Below are positions 8,338 through 15,909 of a stretch of 64,000 nt of DNA, piece after piece (the stretch's first letter is position 1; each line of letters opens with the position of its first letter). Below the pieces are notes generated by a model. That model was not told the DNA's origin. It did no database searches and saw nothing but the letters and a program-made list of their open reading frames with translations. The position numbers and the translations under genes are program-made. This stretch comes from Sedimenticola_A sp040506895 (lineage in GTDB: Bacteria; Pseudomonadota; Gammaproteobacteria; Chromatiales; Chromatiaceae), in NCBI GenBank assembly GCA_040506895.1, contig JBEVVY010000001.1:372001-436000 (forward strand). The letters run 5' to 3'.

Positions 8338-8439
8338 GGTAGGGTGCAATAGCGAAGCGTATTGCACCGCATACGAACAGGATGGTGGGTTACGCTGTCG
8401 CTAACCCACCCTACACAAGTGAAGAAGGGGCCCTACGGC
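8338..8439. repeat. composite double-hairpin intergenic repeat, copy B
   Basis: Near-identical to 1894-1995: both perfect inverted repeats (GGTGCAATA/TATTGCACC and GTGGGTTA/TAACCCAC) are conserved, and substitutions fall in loops or spacers. The third stem is interrupted after GGGGCCCTACGGC, so unlike copy A it no longer makes a clean terminator. Confidence 0.85.
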
Positions 8440-8507
8440 ACTGCTGCCCCATAACTCCCTTTATTTCGACAGACGTGAAGAGGAGGTGCTTTAACCTCAT
8501 TAAGCCA

Positions 8508-8816
8508 TCAGAGGGTCTTGACGTAGGTCGCCAGCAACAGCCGCTGCGGTGTTTCGATATAGGGGAAGCCGGGCATGACGTGGCCACCTTTCTCGATCTT
8601 CTCGGAGATCTCGCCGATGGAGGACTCGGTGCCGGCGATCTTGAGCAGGAAACCGAACTTGCCCTCTCCCATGGCGCCGTGACATGACTGGCAGCCGGAT
8701 GCGTACATCTCTGCGGGTGTCATGGTCAGCGCCGGGTCGAAATCGCTTGCGCCCATGCAGCCGGTGAGTACAGCCAGAGTGGCCACTGAAGCGACCAGGG
8801 TAATGATTTTCTTCAT
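8508..8816 (-). CDS. small cytochrome c lipoprotein
   Basis: 102 aa. A lipoprotein signal peptide (MKKIITLVAS... ending LTGC, lipidated Cys20) is followed by one c-type haem site, CQSCH at residues 42-46, and a C-terminal helix with candidate axial methionine in the GHVMPGFPY segment. This makes a monohaem class I cytochrome c anchored to a membrane on the periplasmic side. The ETPQRLLLATYVKTL end is typical of small c553/c5-like domains. It would carry single electrons; no redox partner is adjacent, so its pathway is unknown. It is a single-gene unit between repeat copy B and the nucleotide-sugar dehydrogenase. Confidence 0.88.
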   Translation of the reverse strand: MKKIITLVASVATLAVLTGCMGASDFDPALTMTPAEMYASGCQSCHGAMGEGKFGFLLKIAGTESSIGEISEKIEKGGHVMPGFPYIETPQRLLLATYVKTL

Positions 8817-8963
8817 CTATATTGAACCGTTTATTGTCTGTGGTGGCTCCAGGCGGTGGACTTCTTATCGGTCATCAGCACTGTTGCCGGTATTTTTGTG
8901 GCGAGCGGAAAGAATATCCGTTTTGGCTGTGCCGGAAAACCACCCAGCGAGCGTGGATGATCC

Positions 8964-10241
8964 TCAGAGTCGGCCATCCACCTCGGAAGCCGGGAACAGG
9001 GACTTCACGTCGTAGAGAACGGCACCCTCTTTTCCAAGGGCCCGGATCGCCTCGCTTCCCATTTCGATGAACTCCCGGTGGGCCACGGCCATGACCACGG
9101 CGTCGTAGGTACCGGGCTCGGGTTTCTCGATCGGGGTGATGCCGTACTCCTCCTCGGCCTCCTGGGGATTGACCCAGGGGTCGTAGACATCGACATCGGC
9201 GTTGTATGAGTTAAATTCCTCGATGATGTCGACGATACGGGTGTTGCGCAGGTCGGGGCAGTTCTCCTTGAAGGTGAGGCCCAGTATCAGGATCCTGCCG
9301 CCACCGACCGGTATGTTACGCTTGATCATCTCCTTGACGATCTGGCTGGTGATGTAGGCACCCATGCCGTCATTGGTGCGGCGGCCGGCAAGAACCATCG
9401 CCGGATGGAATCCGATCTCCTGGGCCTTGTGGGTCAGGTAGTAGGGGTCTACGCCGATGCAGTGGCCGCCCACCAGTCCCGGACGGAAGGGCAGGAAGTT
9501 CCACTTGGTGCCTGCCGCCTCGAGTACCTCGAGGGTGTCGATGCCGAGCCGGTTGAAGATCATGGAGAGTTCGTTGATCAGGGCGATGTTGACGTCGCGC
9601 TGGGTGTTCTCGATCACCTTCGCCGCCTCGGCGACACGGATGCTCGAGGCCAGGTGGGTGCCCGCAGTGATCACCTGCCGGTAGAGCTGGTCGACTTTTT
9701 CTGCCACTTCAGGGGTGGAGCCGCTGGTCACCTTGAGAATGGTGGAGACGCGGTGCTCCTTGTCGCCGGGGTTGATACGCTCGGGGCTGTAGCCGGCGAA
9801 GAAATCCTTGTTGAACACCAGGCCGGAGCCCTTTTCCAGAATGGGAACACACACCTCTTCAGTGGCGCCCGGGTAGACCGTTGATTCATAGATCACGATA
9901 TCACCGGGTGAGAGAATGGTGCTGATCGCCTCACTGGACTTCTCCAGCGGGGTGAGGTCCGGGCGCTTGTTGGCATCGATGGGCGTGGGTACGGTGACGA
10001 TGTAGAAGTTGCAGTCTGCCAGCTCCTGCAGCTGGTCGGTGCAGTAGAGCTTGTCGGCTGCTGCGAGCTCTTCCGGTTCGACCTCGAGGGTGCTGTCCTC
10101 ACCCTTTCGCAGCTCTTCTATTCGCTTGCTGTTGATATCGTATCCGATGGTAGGCAGTTTTTTGCCGAACTCGACCGCCAGGGGCAGTCCGACATAGCCG
10201 AGGCCTATTACACCAATCGATATATTTTCGATGTCCAACAT
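8964..10241 (-). CDS. tviB: UDP-N-acetyl-hexosamine 6-dehydrogenase, TviB/WbpO type
   Basis: 425 aa nucleotide-sugar dehydrogenase that oxidises C6 of a UDP-N-acetylhexosamine to the uronic acid with two NAD+. An N-terminal Rossmann GVIGLGYVGLPLA motif (10-22), VTVPTP (82-87) and STVYPGATEEV (120-130) lead to the catalytic cysteine C261 in GGHCIGVDPYYL and a C-terminal GLTFKENCPDLRNT signature. The IGVDPYYL/NCPDLRN form places it with TviB/WbpO (UDP-GlcNAc or UDP-GalNAc substrate) rather than UDP-glucose dehydrogenase. It is transcribed divergently from the UDP-glucose dehydrogenase gene and lies at the GC-rich edge of the polysaccharide locus. The exact epimer used is not decidable. Confidence 0.9.
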   Translation of the reverse strand: MLDIENISIGVIGLGYVGLPLAVEFGKKLPTIGYDINSKRIEELRKGEDSTLEVEPEELAAADKLYCTDQLQELADCNFYIVTVPTPIDANKRPDLTPLEKSSEAISTILSPGDIVIYESTVYPGATEEVCVPILEKGSGLVFNKDFFAGYSPERINPGDKEHRVSTILKVTSGSTPEVAEKVDQLYRQVITAGTHLASSIRVAEAAKVIENTQRDVNIALINELSMIFNRLGIDTLEVLEAAGTKWNFLPFRPGLVGGHCIGVDPYYLTHKAQEIGFHPAMVLAGRRTNDGMGAYITSQIVKEMIKRNIPVGGGRILILGLTFKENCPDLRNTRIVDIIEEFNSYNADVDVYDPWVNPQEAEEEYGITPIEKPEPGTYDAVVMAVAHREFIEMGSEAIRALGKEGAVLYDVKSLFPASEVDGRL

Positions 10242-10831
10242 TTTGTTCTATATCCTTATTAGTTCGAAGACTGTTAACCGGTCGCTGCTCGTCAAGGGGC
10301 TCCGAGGCTCAGGTGTAAGCACGCATGAGTCGATGCCCAAAAAACTGAACACTGGATAAAAATCGCAGCATCTTAACACGTTATGCCTGGATTCAAAGGT
10401 ATTTCACCAAGGCGGTCCTGTTCTGTATCGGCGGTTGGGGGGAACAGTTTAGAATTTTCGAACAACTGGATTCAGAAGCGGATTGGACGAGTCTGAATAT
10501 CGTTTCTTTATGCGTGCAGGAGGAGTTAATGGCATTCCTTTGCACTGCATCGAAGTGAGGGTCGGAAACCGTGAAGCGAGGTGAAGTTTCTTGAAGTCCG
10601 GCGCTTCCTGTAGGAGAAATCTTACAAGCCGTAAATTTTTTACTGCACACGGGTTACCGGTTTATTTCACTGCTGTTAAATTCCATAAGCATTAACGAGT
10701 ATTGGTTTTTTTCGCCCTGGTTTGGATTCCAGTAAAGGGAGTTCTGGGGTTATAATCCGGCAATTTGTATCGAATGGGTTTAGCCATCTTCTGATTAATC
10801 GAGTTCTGCACTGGCAGAAAAGACAAGGAAA
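10242..10831. other. divergent intergenic region between the two sugar dehydrogenases
   Basis: 590 bases separating oppositely oriented genes, so at least two promoters are expected. It contains a partial dyad TGTAGGAGAAATCTTACA (10609-10626) similar to a better one upstream of the eps core. A minus ORF of 85 codons (10393-10650) looks non-coding. No JUMPstart/ops element was found. Confidence 0.4.
10609..10626. promoter_or_regulatory. candidate operator TGTAGGA-N4-TCTTACA upstream of ugd
   Basis: An 18-base imperfect dyad about 205 bases before the UDP-glucose dehydrogenase start. Its half-sites match the near-perfect palindrome at 12380-12397 (CGTAGGAAAATTCCTACA), also in a polysaccharide-gene leader. 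Two such sites before two operons of one pathway suggest a common regulator. The identity of that regulator is unknown. Confidence 0.35.
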
Positions 10832-12154
10832 ATGAACGTAACAGTATTTGGAATTGGATATGTTGGCCTGGTTCAGGCTGCGGTTTTGGCTGATGTTGGA
10901 CATCATGTGACTTGCATTGATGTGGATAATACAAAGGTCGAGAATCTGAAGAAGGGCATCATCCCTATCTACGAGCCTGGGCTGACGCCCATCGTCGAGG
11001 AAAACTACAAAGCCGGCAGGTTGGAGTTCACTACCAATGTGGTACAGGGTGTTGCCCATGGCGATATTCAGTTCATTGCTGTTGGGACACCCCCTGATGA
11101 GGACGGATCGGCTGACCTTCAGTATGTTCTGGCGGTGGCAGAGTCGATAGCCACTCACATGGACAGCCCCAAGATCATTGTCAATAAGAGTACCGTACCC
11201 GTGGGAACCGCGGACAAGGTCAAGGCCAAGGTGTCCGAGGTATTGCAACAGCGTGGTGCCGATGTCGAATTCAATATGGTATCCAATCCCGAATTCCTGA
11301 AAGAGGGTTCTGCCGTCGAGGACTGTCGTCGGCCTGACAGAACGGTTATCGGGGCTGATAACCAAGATGCGATCGATACAATGCGTGAGTTGTACGCTCC
11401 GTTCAATCGCAATCATGACAGAATCATCACGATGGATATCAGGAGTGCGGAACTGACCAAGTACGCAGCCAACTGTATGCTGGCGACGAAGATCAGTTTC
11501 ATGAATGAGATGGCAAACCTGGCTGAAAATCTGGGTGCCGACATCGAGGCGGTTCGGCAGGGGATCGGATCCGACAGCCGAATCGGCTACCAGTTTATCT
11601 ATCCTGGCTGTGGTTATGGCGGTTCATGCTTCCCAAAGGATGTACAGGCGCTGATCCGCACTGCTGATTCAATCGGATACGAGGCTGAAATCCTCAAGTC
11701 TGTGGAAGCGGTCAATTATCGTCAGAAAGAGAAACTCTTCGAAAAAATACTGAAACACTTCGAAGGCGATATCAGGGGTAAGACGTTTGCCCTCTGGGGA
11801 CTGAGTTTCAAGCCCAATACCGATGATATGCGTGAGGCCCCAAGCCGGGTTTTGATGGAGGCGCTGTGGGAGGCCGGTGCCAAGGTGCAGGCCTATGATC
11901 CCGAGGCGATGAAGGAGTGTCAGCGCATCTACGGCCAGCGGGATGATCTTTCTCTCATGGGCACAGAAGAGGCAGCACTGAAATCAGCGGATGCCCTTAT
12001 CATTGTTACAGAGTGGCGTCACTTCTGTGCACCGGATTTCAAGATGATCACTGAGAGCCTAAATGAGCCGGTGATTTTTGATGGTCGAAATCTCTTCGAG
12101 CCTCAAAAAATGAGTAACAAGGGAATCACCTATTACTCCATTGGACGGAACTGA
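10832..12154 (+). CDS. ugd: UDP-glucose 6-dehydrogenase
   Basis: 440 aa enzyme converting UDP-glucose to UDP-glucuronate with two NAD+. The Rossmann FGIGYVGLVQA motif is at residues 6-16, VGTPPDEDGSADL at 84-96, NKSTVPVGT at 118-126, and the catalytic C266 in PGCGYGGSCFPKD, the glucose-type signature. FALWGLSFKPNTDDMREAPS marks the C-terminal NAD/UDP domain. It is followed by a strong stem-loop at 12169, so it forms its own transcription unit ahead of the XrtA core. It probably supplies glucuronic acid for the exopolysaccharide. Confidence 0.95.
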   Translation: MNVTVFGIGYVGLVQAAVLADVGHHVTCIDVDNTKVENLKKGIIPIYEPGLTPIVEENYKAGRLEFTTNVVQGVAHGDIQFIAVGTPPDEDGSADLQYVLAVAESIATHMDSPKIIVNKSTVPVGTADKVKAKVSEVLQQRGADVEFNMVSNPEFLKEGSAVEDCRRPDRTVIGADNQDAIDTMRELYAPFNRNHDRIITMDIRSAELTKYAANCMLATKISFMNEMANLAENLGADIEAVRQGIGSDSRIGYQFIYPGCGYGGSCFPKDVQALIRTADSIGYEAEILKSVEAVNYRQKEKLFEKILKHFEGDIRGKTFALWGLSFKPNTDDMREAPSRVLMEALWEAGAKVQAYDPEAMKECQRIYGQRDDLSLMGTEEAALKSADALIIVTEWRHFCAPDFKMITESLNEPVIFDGRNLFEPQKMSNKGITYYSIGRN

Positions 12155-12168
12155 ACGGAAACTGTGCA

Positions 12169-12219
12169 CCACTGACCTGGGTTTTGCGCCTTGTGAATTC
12201 ACCCCGGTCAGTGGCTTTT
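12169..12219 (+). terminator. stem-loop terminator after ugd
   Basis: Perfect 9-bp stem CCACTGACC (12169-12177)/GGTCAGTGG (12206-12214) with a long loop that also contains GGG/CCC pairing, followed by CTTTT, 15 bases after the ugd stop. The U-run is short and the loop long, so termination may be incomplete. Confidence 0.55.
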
Positions 12220-12379
12220 CAGGTAAAGAGAAAAGAGCATTTATTTACATGGCACCCTTGAATCCAGGGAAGTGTCAGTGAAATTAATTCCTGATTCTGC
12301 ATATCCTATTAATTTTTAAACAATTAGATCGTTAAAAAGAATTATATTCCCTGACACCCGGGGTTGAGTTACGCAAATT

Positions 12380-12397
12380 CGTAGGAAAATTCCTACA
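12380..12397. promoter_or_regulatory. candidate operator CGTAGGAAAATTCCTACA upstream of the XrtA core
   Basis: Almost perfect 18-base palindrome (GTAGGAA/TTCCTAC arms around AA). It lies 314 bases before the export lipoprotein start in an AT-rich leader. A weaker relative stands before ugd at 10609 and an AT-rich variant at 18301. The size and symmetry suit a dimeric transcription factor. Confidence 0.45.
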
Positions 12398-12710
12398 TGA
12401 TCTATCGTGTGATCCCTGTTGCAGGTTTTGGCGGTTCCATGTACCGTTTTTTGCAGTATATTCCGGGAAAAGAAGTTTGATAATTTTTCTTTTTTCTGCA
12501 AGACTTTAGCGCAATATCTTAAATATAAATTTTAAGGACTTTGCTGGCACAGGAGTATTGCGGCTGAAGTTCAGATAGATTTCCGGTTTATATGGCTGGC
12601 TGCTCGCCCTGGTTGGAGGGAGGGAAGCTGGCTGATTATGAGATATGGTAGTAATACCTCGCCCTGGTTACAGGGTAATTGAGCATAACTTGTTTTGGGA
12701 GGAACAGTCA

Positions 12711-13352
12711 GTGCGCACCCCTACATCAGTTTCCATTAAAAAAGCTTCACTCTTGGTCACAAGTCTATTGGTAGTGTTGTCACTTGCTGGGTGTGCATCC
12801 AGTCCTTATGGCGCTTTGACTGAACAACCCGGCGATGCAGCCCAGGACTTCGACTACGTGATCGGTCCTGGTGATGAAGTAGAAATATTTGTGTGGGGCA
12901 ACCCTGAACTGACGGTTACGGTTCCTGTGCGTCCCGATGGAAAGATCACCACCCGTCTTGTAGAGGATATCCCTGCCAGCGGTAAGAGCCCGACCCAGTT
13001 GGCTCGTGACATCGAAGAGGCGTACTCTCAGTATGTCAAAAACGCCGTTGTCAGTGTGTTGGTCAGTGGCTTTGTCGGCGTGCCTTCCCAGCAGGTCAGG
13101 GTGGTAGGTGAGGCGTCCAAACCCCTCAGTGTATCGTTCAGGAAGCATATGACGCTCCTGGATCTGATGATTGCCGTGGGTGGACTCACCGAGTTCGCAG
13201 ATGGCAATGCATCCGTTCTCGTCAGGAGTGAAGGTGGGGAGCAGAAGGTTTACAACGTACGCCTGGATGACCTGATCCGCGACGGAGATATCAGCGCAAA
13301 TACCGCGCTGTTGCCAGGCGACATCGTAATCATCCCTGAGGCATGGTTCTAG
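12711..13352 (+). CDS. XrtA/PEP-CTERM system polysaccharide export lipoprotein
   Basis: 213 aa outer-membrane export protein of the Wza/EpsD (BexD) class, XrtA-associated subfamily (TIGR03027-like). GTG at 12711 is chosen because GGGAGGA sits just before it and the product then begins with a clean lipoprotein signal (KKASLLVTSLLVVLSLAGC). An upstream start at 12645 would add 22 unrelated residues. After the lipobox come the Poly_export domain (YVIGPGDEVEIFVWGNPELTVTVPVRPDGKI) and a SLBB-like domain (VRVVGEASKPLSVSFRKHMTLLDLMIAVGGLTEFA). It should form the outer-membrane ring through which the polymer leaves. First gene of the core operon. Confidence 0.93.
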   Translation: MRTPTSVSIKKASLLVTSLLVVLSLAGCASSPYGALTEQPGDAAQDFDYVIGPGDEVEIFVWGNPELTVTVPVRPDGKITTRLVEDIPASGKSPTQLARDIEEAYSQYVKNAVVSVLVSGFVGVPSQQVRVVGEASKPLSVSFRKHMTLLDLMIAVGGLTEFADGNASVLVRSEGGEQKVYNVRLDDLIRDGDISANTALLPGDIVIIPEAWF

Positions 13353-13393
13353 TGGTGGTTTGACTCCCGGCCTTTCGGTGAGCGATAGATAAC

Positions 13394-14977
13394 ATGCAAG
13401 ATCTGCTTTCTCAGCTATTTGAGTATATCTGGGGCGTTTGGCGCCGTCGCTGGACGGCGCTGATTGTTGCCTGGCTTTTCGCTATAACGGGTTGGATCTG
13501 GGTGTACCAGTTGCCAGATGAATATCTGGCTACTGCCCGGGTGCACGTGGATAGCAATCAAGTTCTGCGCCCTTTACTGCGTGGCCTGACGATTCAGCCT
13601 GACGTCAACCAGCGTGTTGCTTTGATGAGCCGCACTCTTTTGACAAGGCCGAATCTTGAAAAATTGATGCGGATGTCCGACCTTGATCTGCAGGTGAAAA
13701 ACGATGAGCAGAAAGATGCTCTCGTGGACATCCTCAAAGAGGATATTTCGCTTTCAGGCGATCGAAGGAACAGCTCTCTCTACTCGATTTCTTTCAGCCA
13801 CAGCGACCGCCAGGTGGCAAAAAAAGTGGTTCAGTCTCTCATCACCGTTTTCATCGAGAGTACTCTGGGAGAGGAGCGCAAAGAGAGTACTGATGCACAC
13901 GAGTTCCTTGATAAGCAGATAACTGAGTACGAACAACGTTTGGTCGAAGCCGAAAACCGTCTGGCGGATTTCAAACGCAGGCACGTTGGAAGCATGCCTG
14001 GGGAAACCGAGGGGTATTACCAGCGGTTGGAGACTGCGGTTGCACAACTCAGTACGGCCAAGTTACAGCTGAGAGAAGCTGAGAACAGACGGCGCGAACT
14101 GCAACGGCAGATAGAGGGAGAGGAGCCCGTTTTTCTCTCAGGTGGCAGCGAAGACATGCAGTTGGTTTCAGGGCTCGATGGTCGTATCGAAGAACTGAAC
14201 AGGAAGCTCGACAACTTACTGGTGAAATATACCGAACGACATCCTGAAGTTATTCAAATTAAAGGGCTGTTGGAAGATCTTAATGCCCAGCGCGAGCAGG
14301 AGATCGCAGAGCTGCATAAAACGCAGGGCCCGGCCTACGGAAATCTAAACTCCAATCCTGTTTACCAGCAGATGCGCTCTATGCTGGCCGAGACTAAAGC
14401 CCGGGTAGCGGAATTTCGTGTCCGTGTGAACGAATACTCGAGCAGGGTCGAGGAGTTGAAGAGCAAAGTCGATAGTATTCCGAAAATTGAGGCACAACTG
14501 CAGCAACTCAACCGTGACTACGAGGTTATCGCCCAGCAACATGGTCAGTTGTTAAAGCGTCGCGAGTCTGCAAGGCTTTCCGGTCAGGTCGAGAAAAATG
14601 TGGATGACGTGAAATTCCGCGTCATCGATCCTCCCTTTGTACCCCTTAATCCTACAGAACCAAACAAACTGTTACTTAATGCATTGGTTCTGTTTGGTGG
14701 GCTGGGCATAGGGGTTGGTGTAAGTTTTCTTCTTTCACTCATCAACCCAGTGGTTACAAACCGCCGCACATTGAGCGAAGTTACCGGTCTTCCGGTTCTT
14801 GGCAGTGTTATGCTGATCCAGACACCGGCTCAACGCAGCAAGGATATTCTTGGTCTGATGATATTTAGTGCTCTGACAGTGGCATTGTTGTTTGCATTTG
14901 CCGGAGTGACTTTCATATTCGGACCAGAAATTGATGTTCAGGGAACCATTGAAAGCGTGCGTGCAAAACTACTATGA
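13394..14977 (+). CDS. XrtA system polysaccharide chain-length determinant (Wzz-like)
   Basis: 527 aa inner-membrane protein of the PCP/Wzz family, XrtA subtype (TIGR03007-like). An N-terminal transmembrane helix (WTALIVAWLFAITGWIWV, ~20-37) precedes YEYLATARVHVDSNQVLRPLL-type Wzz sequence, a long periplasmic coiled-coil region (~170-400, rich in E/Q/R heptads), a PPFVPLNPTEPNK motif and a second helix (~430-450). Another helix follows close to the end (~490-515). It sets polymer length and links the cytoplasmic tyrosine kinase to the export channel. Its last four bases overlap the kinase start, so the two are translationally coupled. Confidence 0.93.
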   Translation: MQDLLSQLFEYIWGVWRRRWTALIVAWLFAITGWIWVYQLPDEYLATARVHVDSNQVLRPLLRGLTIQPDVNQRVALMSRTLLTRPNLEKLMRMSDLDLQVKNDEQKDALVDILKEDISLSGDRRNSSLYSISFSHSDRQVAKKVVQSLITVFIESTLGEERKESTDAHEFLDKQITEYEQRLVEAENRLADFKRRHVGSMPGETEGYYQRLETAVAQLSTAKLQLREAENRRRELQRQIEGEEPVFLSGGSEDMQLVSGLDGRIEELNRKLDNLLVKYTERHPEVIQIKGLLEDLNAQREQEIAELHKTQGPAYGNLNSNPVYQQMRSMLAETKARVAEFRVRVNEYSSRVEELKSKVDSIPKIEAQLQQLNRDYEVIAQQHGQLLKRRESARLSGQVEKNVDDVKFRVIDPPFVPLNPTEPNKLLLNALVLFGGLGIGVGVSFLLSLINPVVTNRRTLSEVTGLPVLGSVMLIQTPAQRSKDILGLMIFSALTVALLFAFAGVTFIFGPEIDVQGTIESVRAKLL

Positions 14978-15909
14978 GCATAATTGAAAAAGCCGTAGAC
15001 AAGCTTCAGACAGGGGCCAGCCAGGGACAGGCAACATCGTCTGTAGATACCCAGATAGAGGCAACAGCACCTTCAATATCGATCGCTGATCACAAGGAGC
15101 CTCCTTTAGAAACCCCTCGCCCAGACAAGCAGAAAACCGCACAGGACGCCAAACCTGCATTCAATTTACCTCTGAACCGGCTAAGCACTCTCGGTATGCT
15201 GACCCCTGATAAACCGAGAAGCCGGATTGCAGAAGAGTACCGTACAATCAAGCGCCCACTGCTGATGAACATCGCGGGTAAAGGTGCAGCCCTGGTTGAT
15301 AATGCCAACCTGATCATGGTTACCAGTGCCCTGGAAGGAGAGGGTAAGACTTTCTCGGCTATTAACCTGGCGATGAGTATTGCGATGGAGCAGGATAAAA
15401 CGGTGCTCTTCGTAGATGCTGATATTTCCAAAGCTTCTGCTGGCTCACTGCTGGGTATGCCCGATGAGGTTGGCCTCATCGATGTTTTACTTGATAACGG
15501 CAAGAGCATTGCCGATGTCATGCATCGCACCAATATACCGAATCTTAGGTTACTCCCGGCAGGGCATGCACATGAGCGTGCAACAGAGCTGTTAGCCAGT
15601 GAAAATATGCAGAGGGTAATGAAAGAGCTGTCTGAACGTTACCCTGACCGTGTGATTGTTTTTGATTCACCACCACTTTTACAGACAACGGAAGCAGGAG
15701 TCCTGGCCAACCTGATGGGGCAGATTGTATTTGTCGTGTCTGCTGAATCCACACCCCAAACTGTCGTCAAAGAGGCAGTCTCACGTATAGGTGAGGATAA
15801 AATCATAGGTCTCGTGCTTAACAAATCACGACGCAAACTTGGCGACAAACATGGCTACGGTTACGGCTATGGCTACGGTTATGGGAGCGAAAGGGTGAAA
15901 GAACAATGA
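14974..15909 (+). CDS. XrtA-associated tyrosine autokinase (CpsD/CapB-like)
   Basis: 311 aa BY-kinase (TIGR03018-like). After an N-terminal tail (SIIEKAVDKLQ) the nucleotide-binding core shows Walker A SALEGEGKTFSAINLA (~112-127), Walker A' VLFVDADIS and Walker B VIVFDSPP. The last residues form a tyrosine cluster of alternating YG (five repeats, bases 15855-15890), the usual autophosphorylation tail that controls oligomerisation with the chain-length protein. Both gene ends overlap neighbours by four bases. The LMW phosphatase at 56448 is a plausible counterpart. Confidence 0.93.
   Translation: MSIIEKAVDKLQTGASQGQATSSVDTQIEATAPSISIADHKEPPLETPRPDKQKTAQDAKPAFNLPLNRLSTLGMLTPDKPRSRIAEEYRTIKRPLLMNIAGKGAALVDNANLIMVTSALEGEGKTFSAINLAMSIAMEQDKTVLFVDADISKASAGSLLGMPDEVGLIDVLLDNGKSIADVMHRTNIPNLRLLPAGHAHERATELLASENMQRVMKELSERYPDRVIVFDSPPLLQTTEAGVLANLMGQIVFVVSAESTPQTVVKEAVSRIGEDKIIGLVLNKSRRKLGDKHGYGYGYGYGYGSERVKEQ

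Larger units (their letters stand above)
8207..8507. other. intergenic region rich in hairpin repeats
   Basis: About 300 bases between sixA and the cytochrome c gene, both on minus, filled mainly by two repeat elements (a hairpin at 8249-8268 and the composite repeat at 8338-8439). The sixA promoter should also lie here. A distorted GGGGCC stem at the far end of the composite repeat lies about 70 bases past the cytochrome stop, but lacks a good U-run. Confidence 0.5.
12155..12710. other. long leader region before the XrtA core operon
   Basis: 556 bases. After the ugd terminator the DNA turns AT-rich, with a regulatory-looking palindrome at 12380 and an AT dyad CTTAAATATAAATTTTAAG at 12518-12536. 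TGGCACAGGAGTATTGC near 12545 has both halves of a sigma-54 site, but the spacing is two bases too long. The operon promoter must be within this stretch. Confidence 0.45.

Noticed and set aside
12545..12562. TGGCACAGGAGTATTGC as a sigma-54 promoter of the XrtA core
   Set aside because: Both half-motifs are present, but GG to GC spacing is 12 rather than 10 bases, which RpoN does not tolerate.
15850..15890. Short tandem GGCTAY repeat as a possible CRISPR or microsatellite
   Set aside because: It encodes the YG-rich tail of the tyrosine autokinase; no spacer structure.
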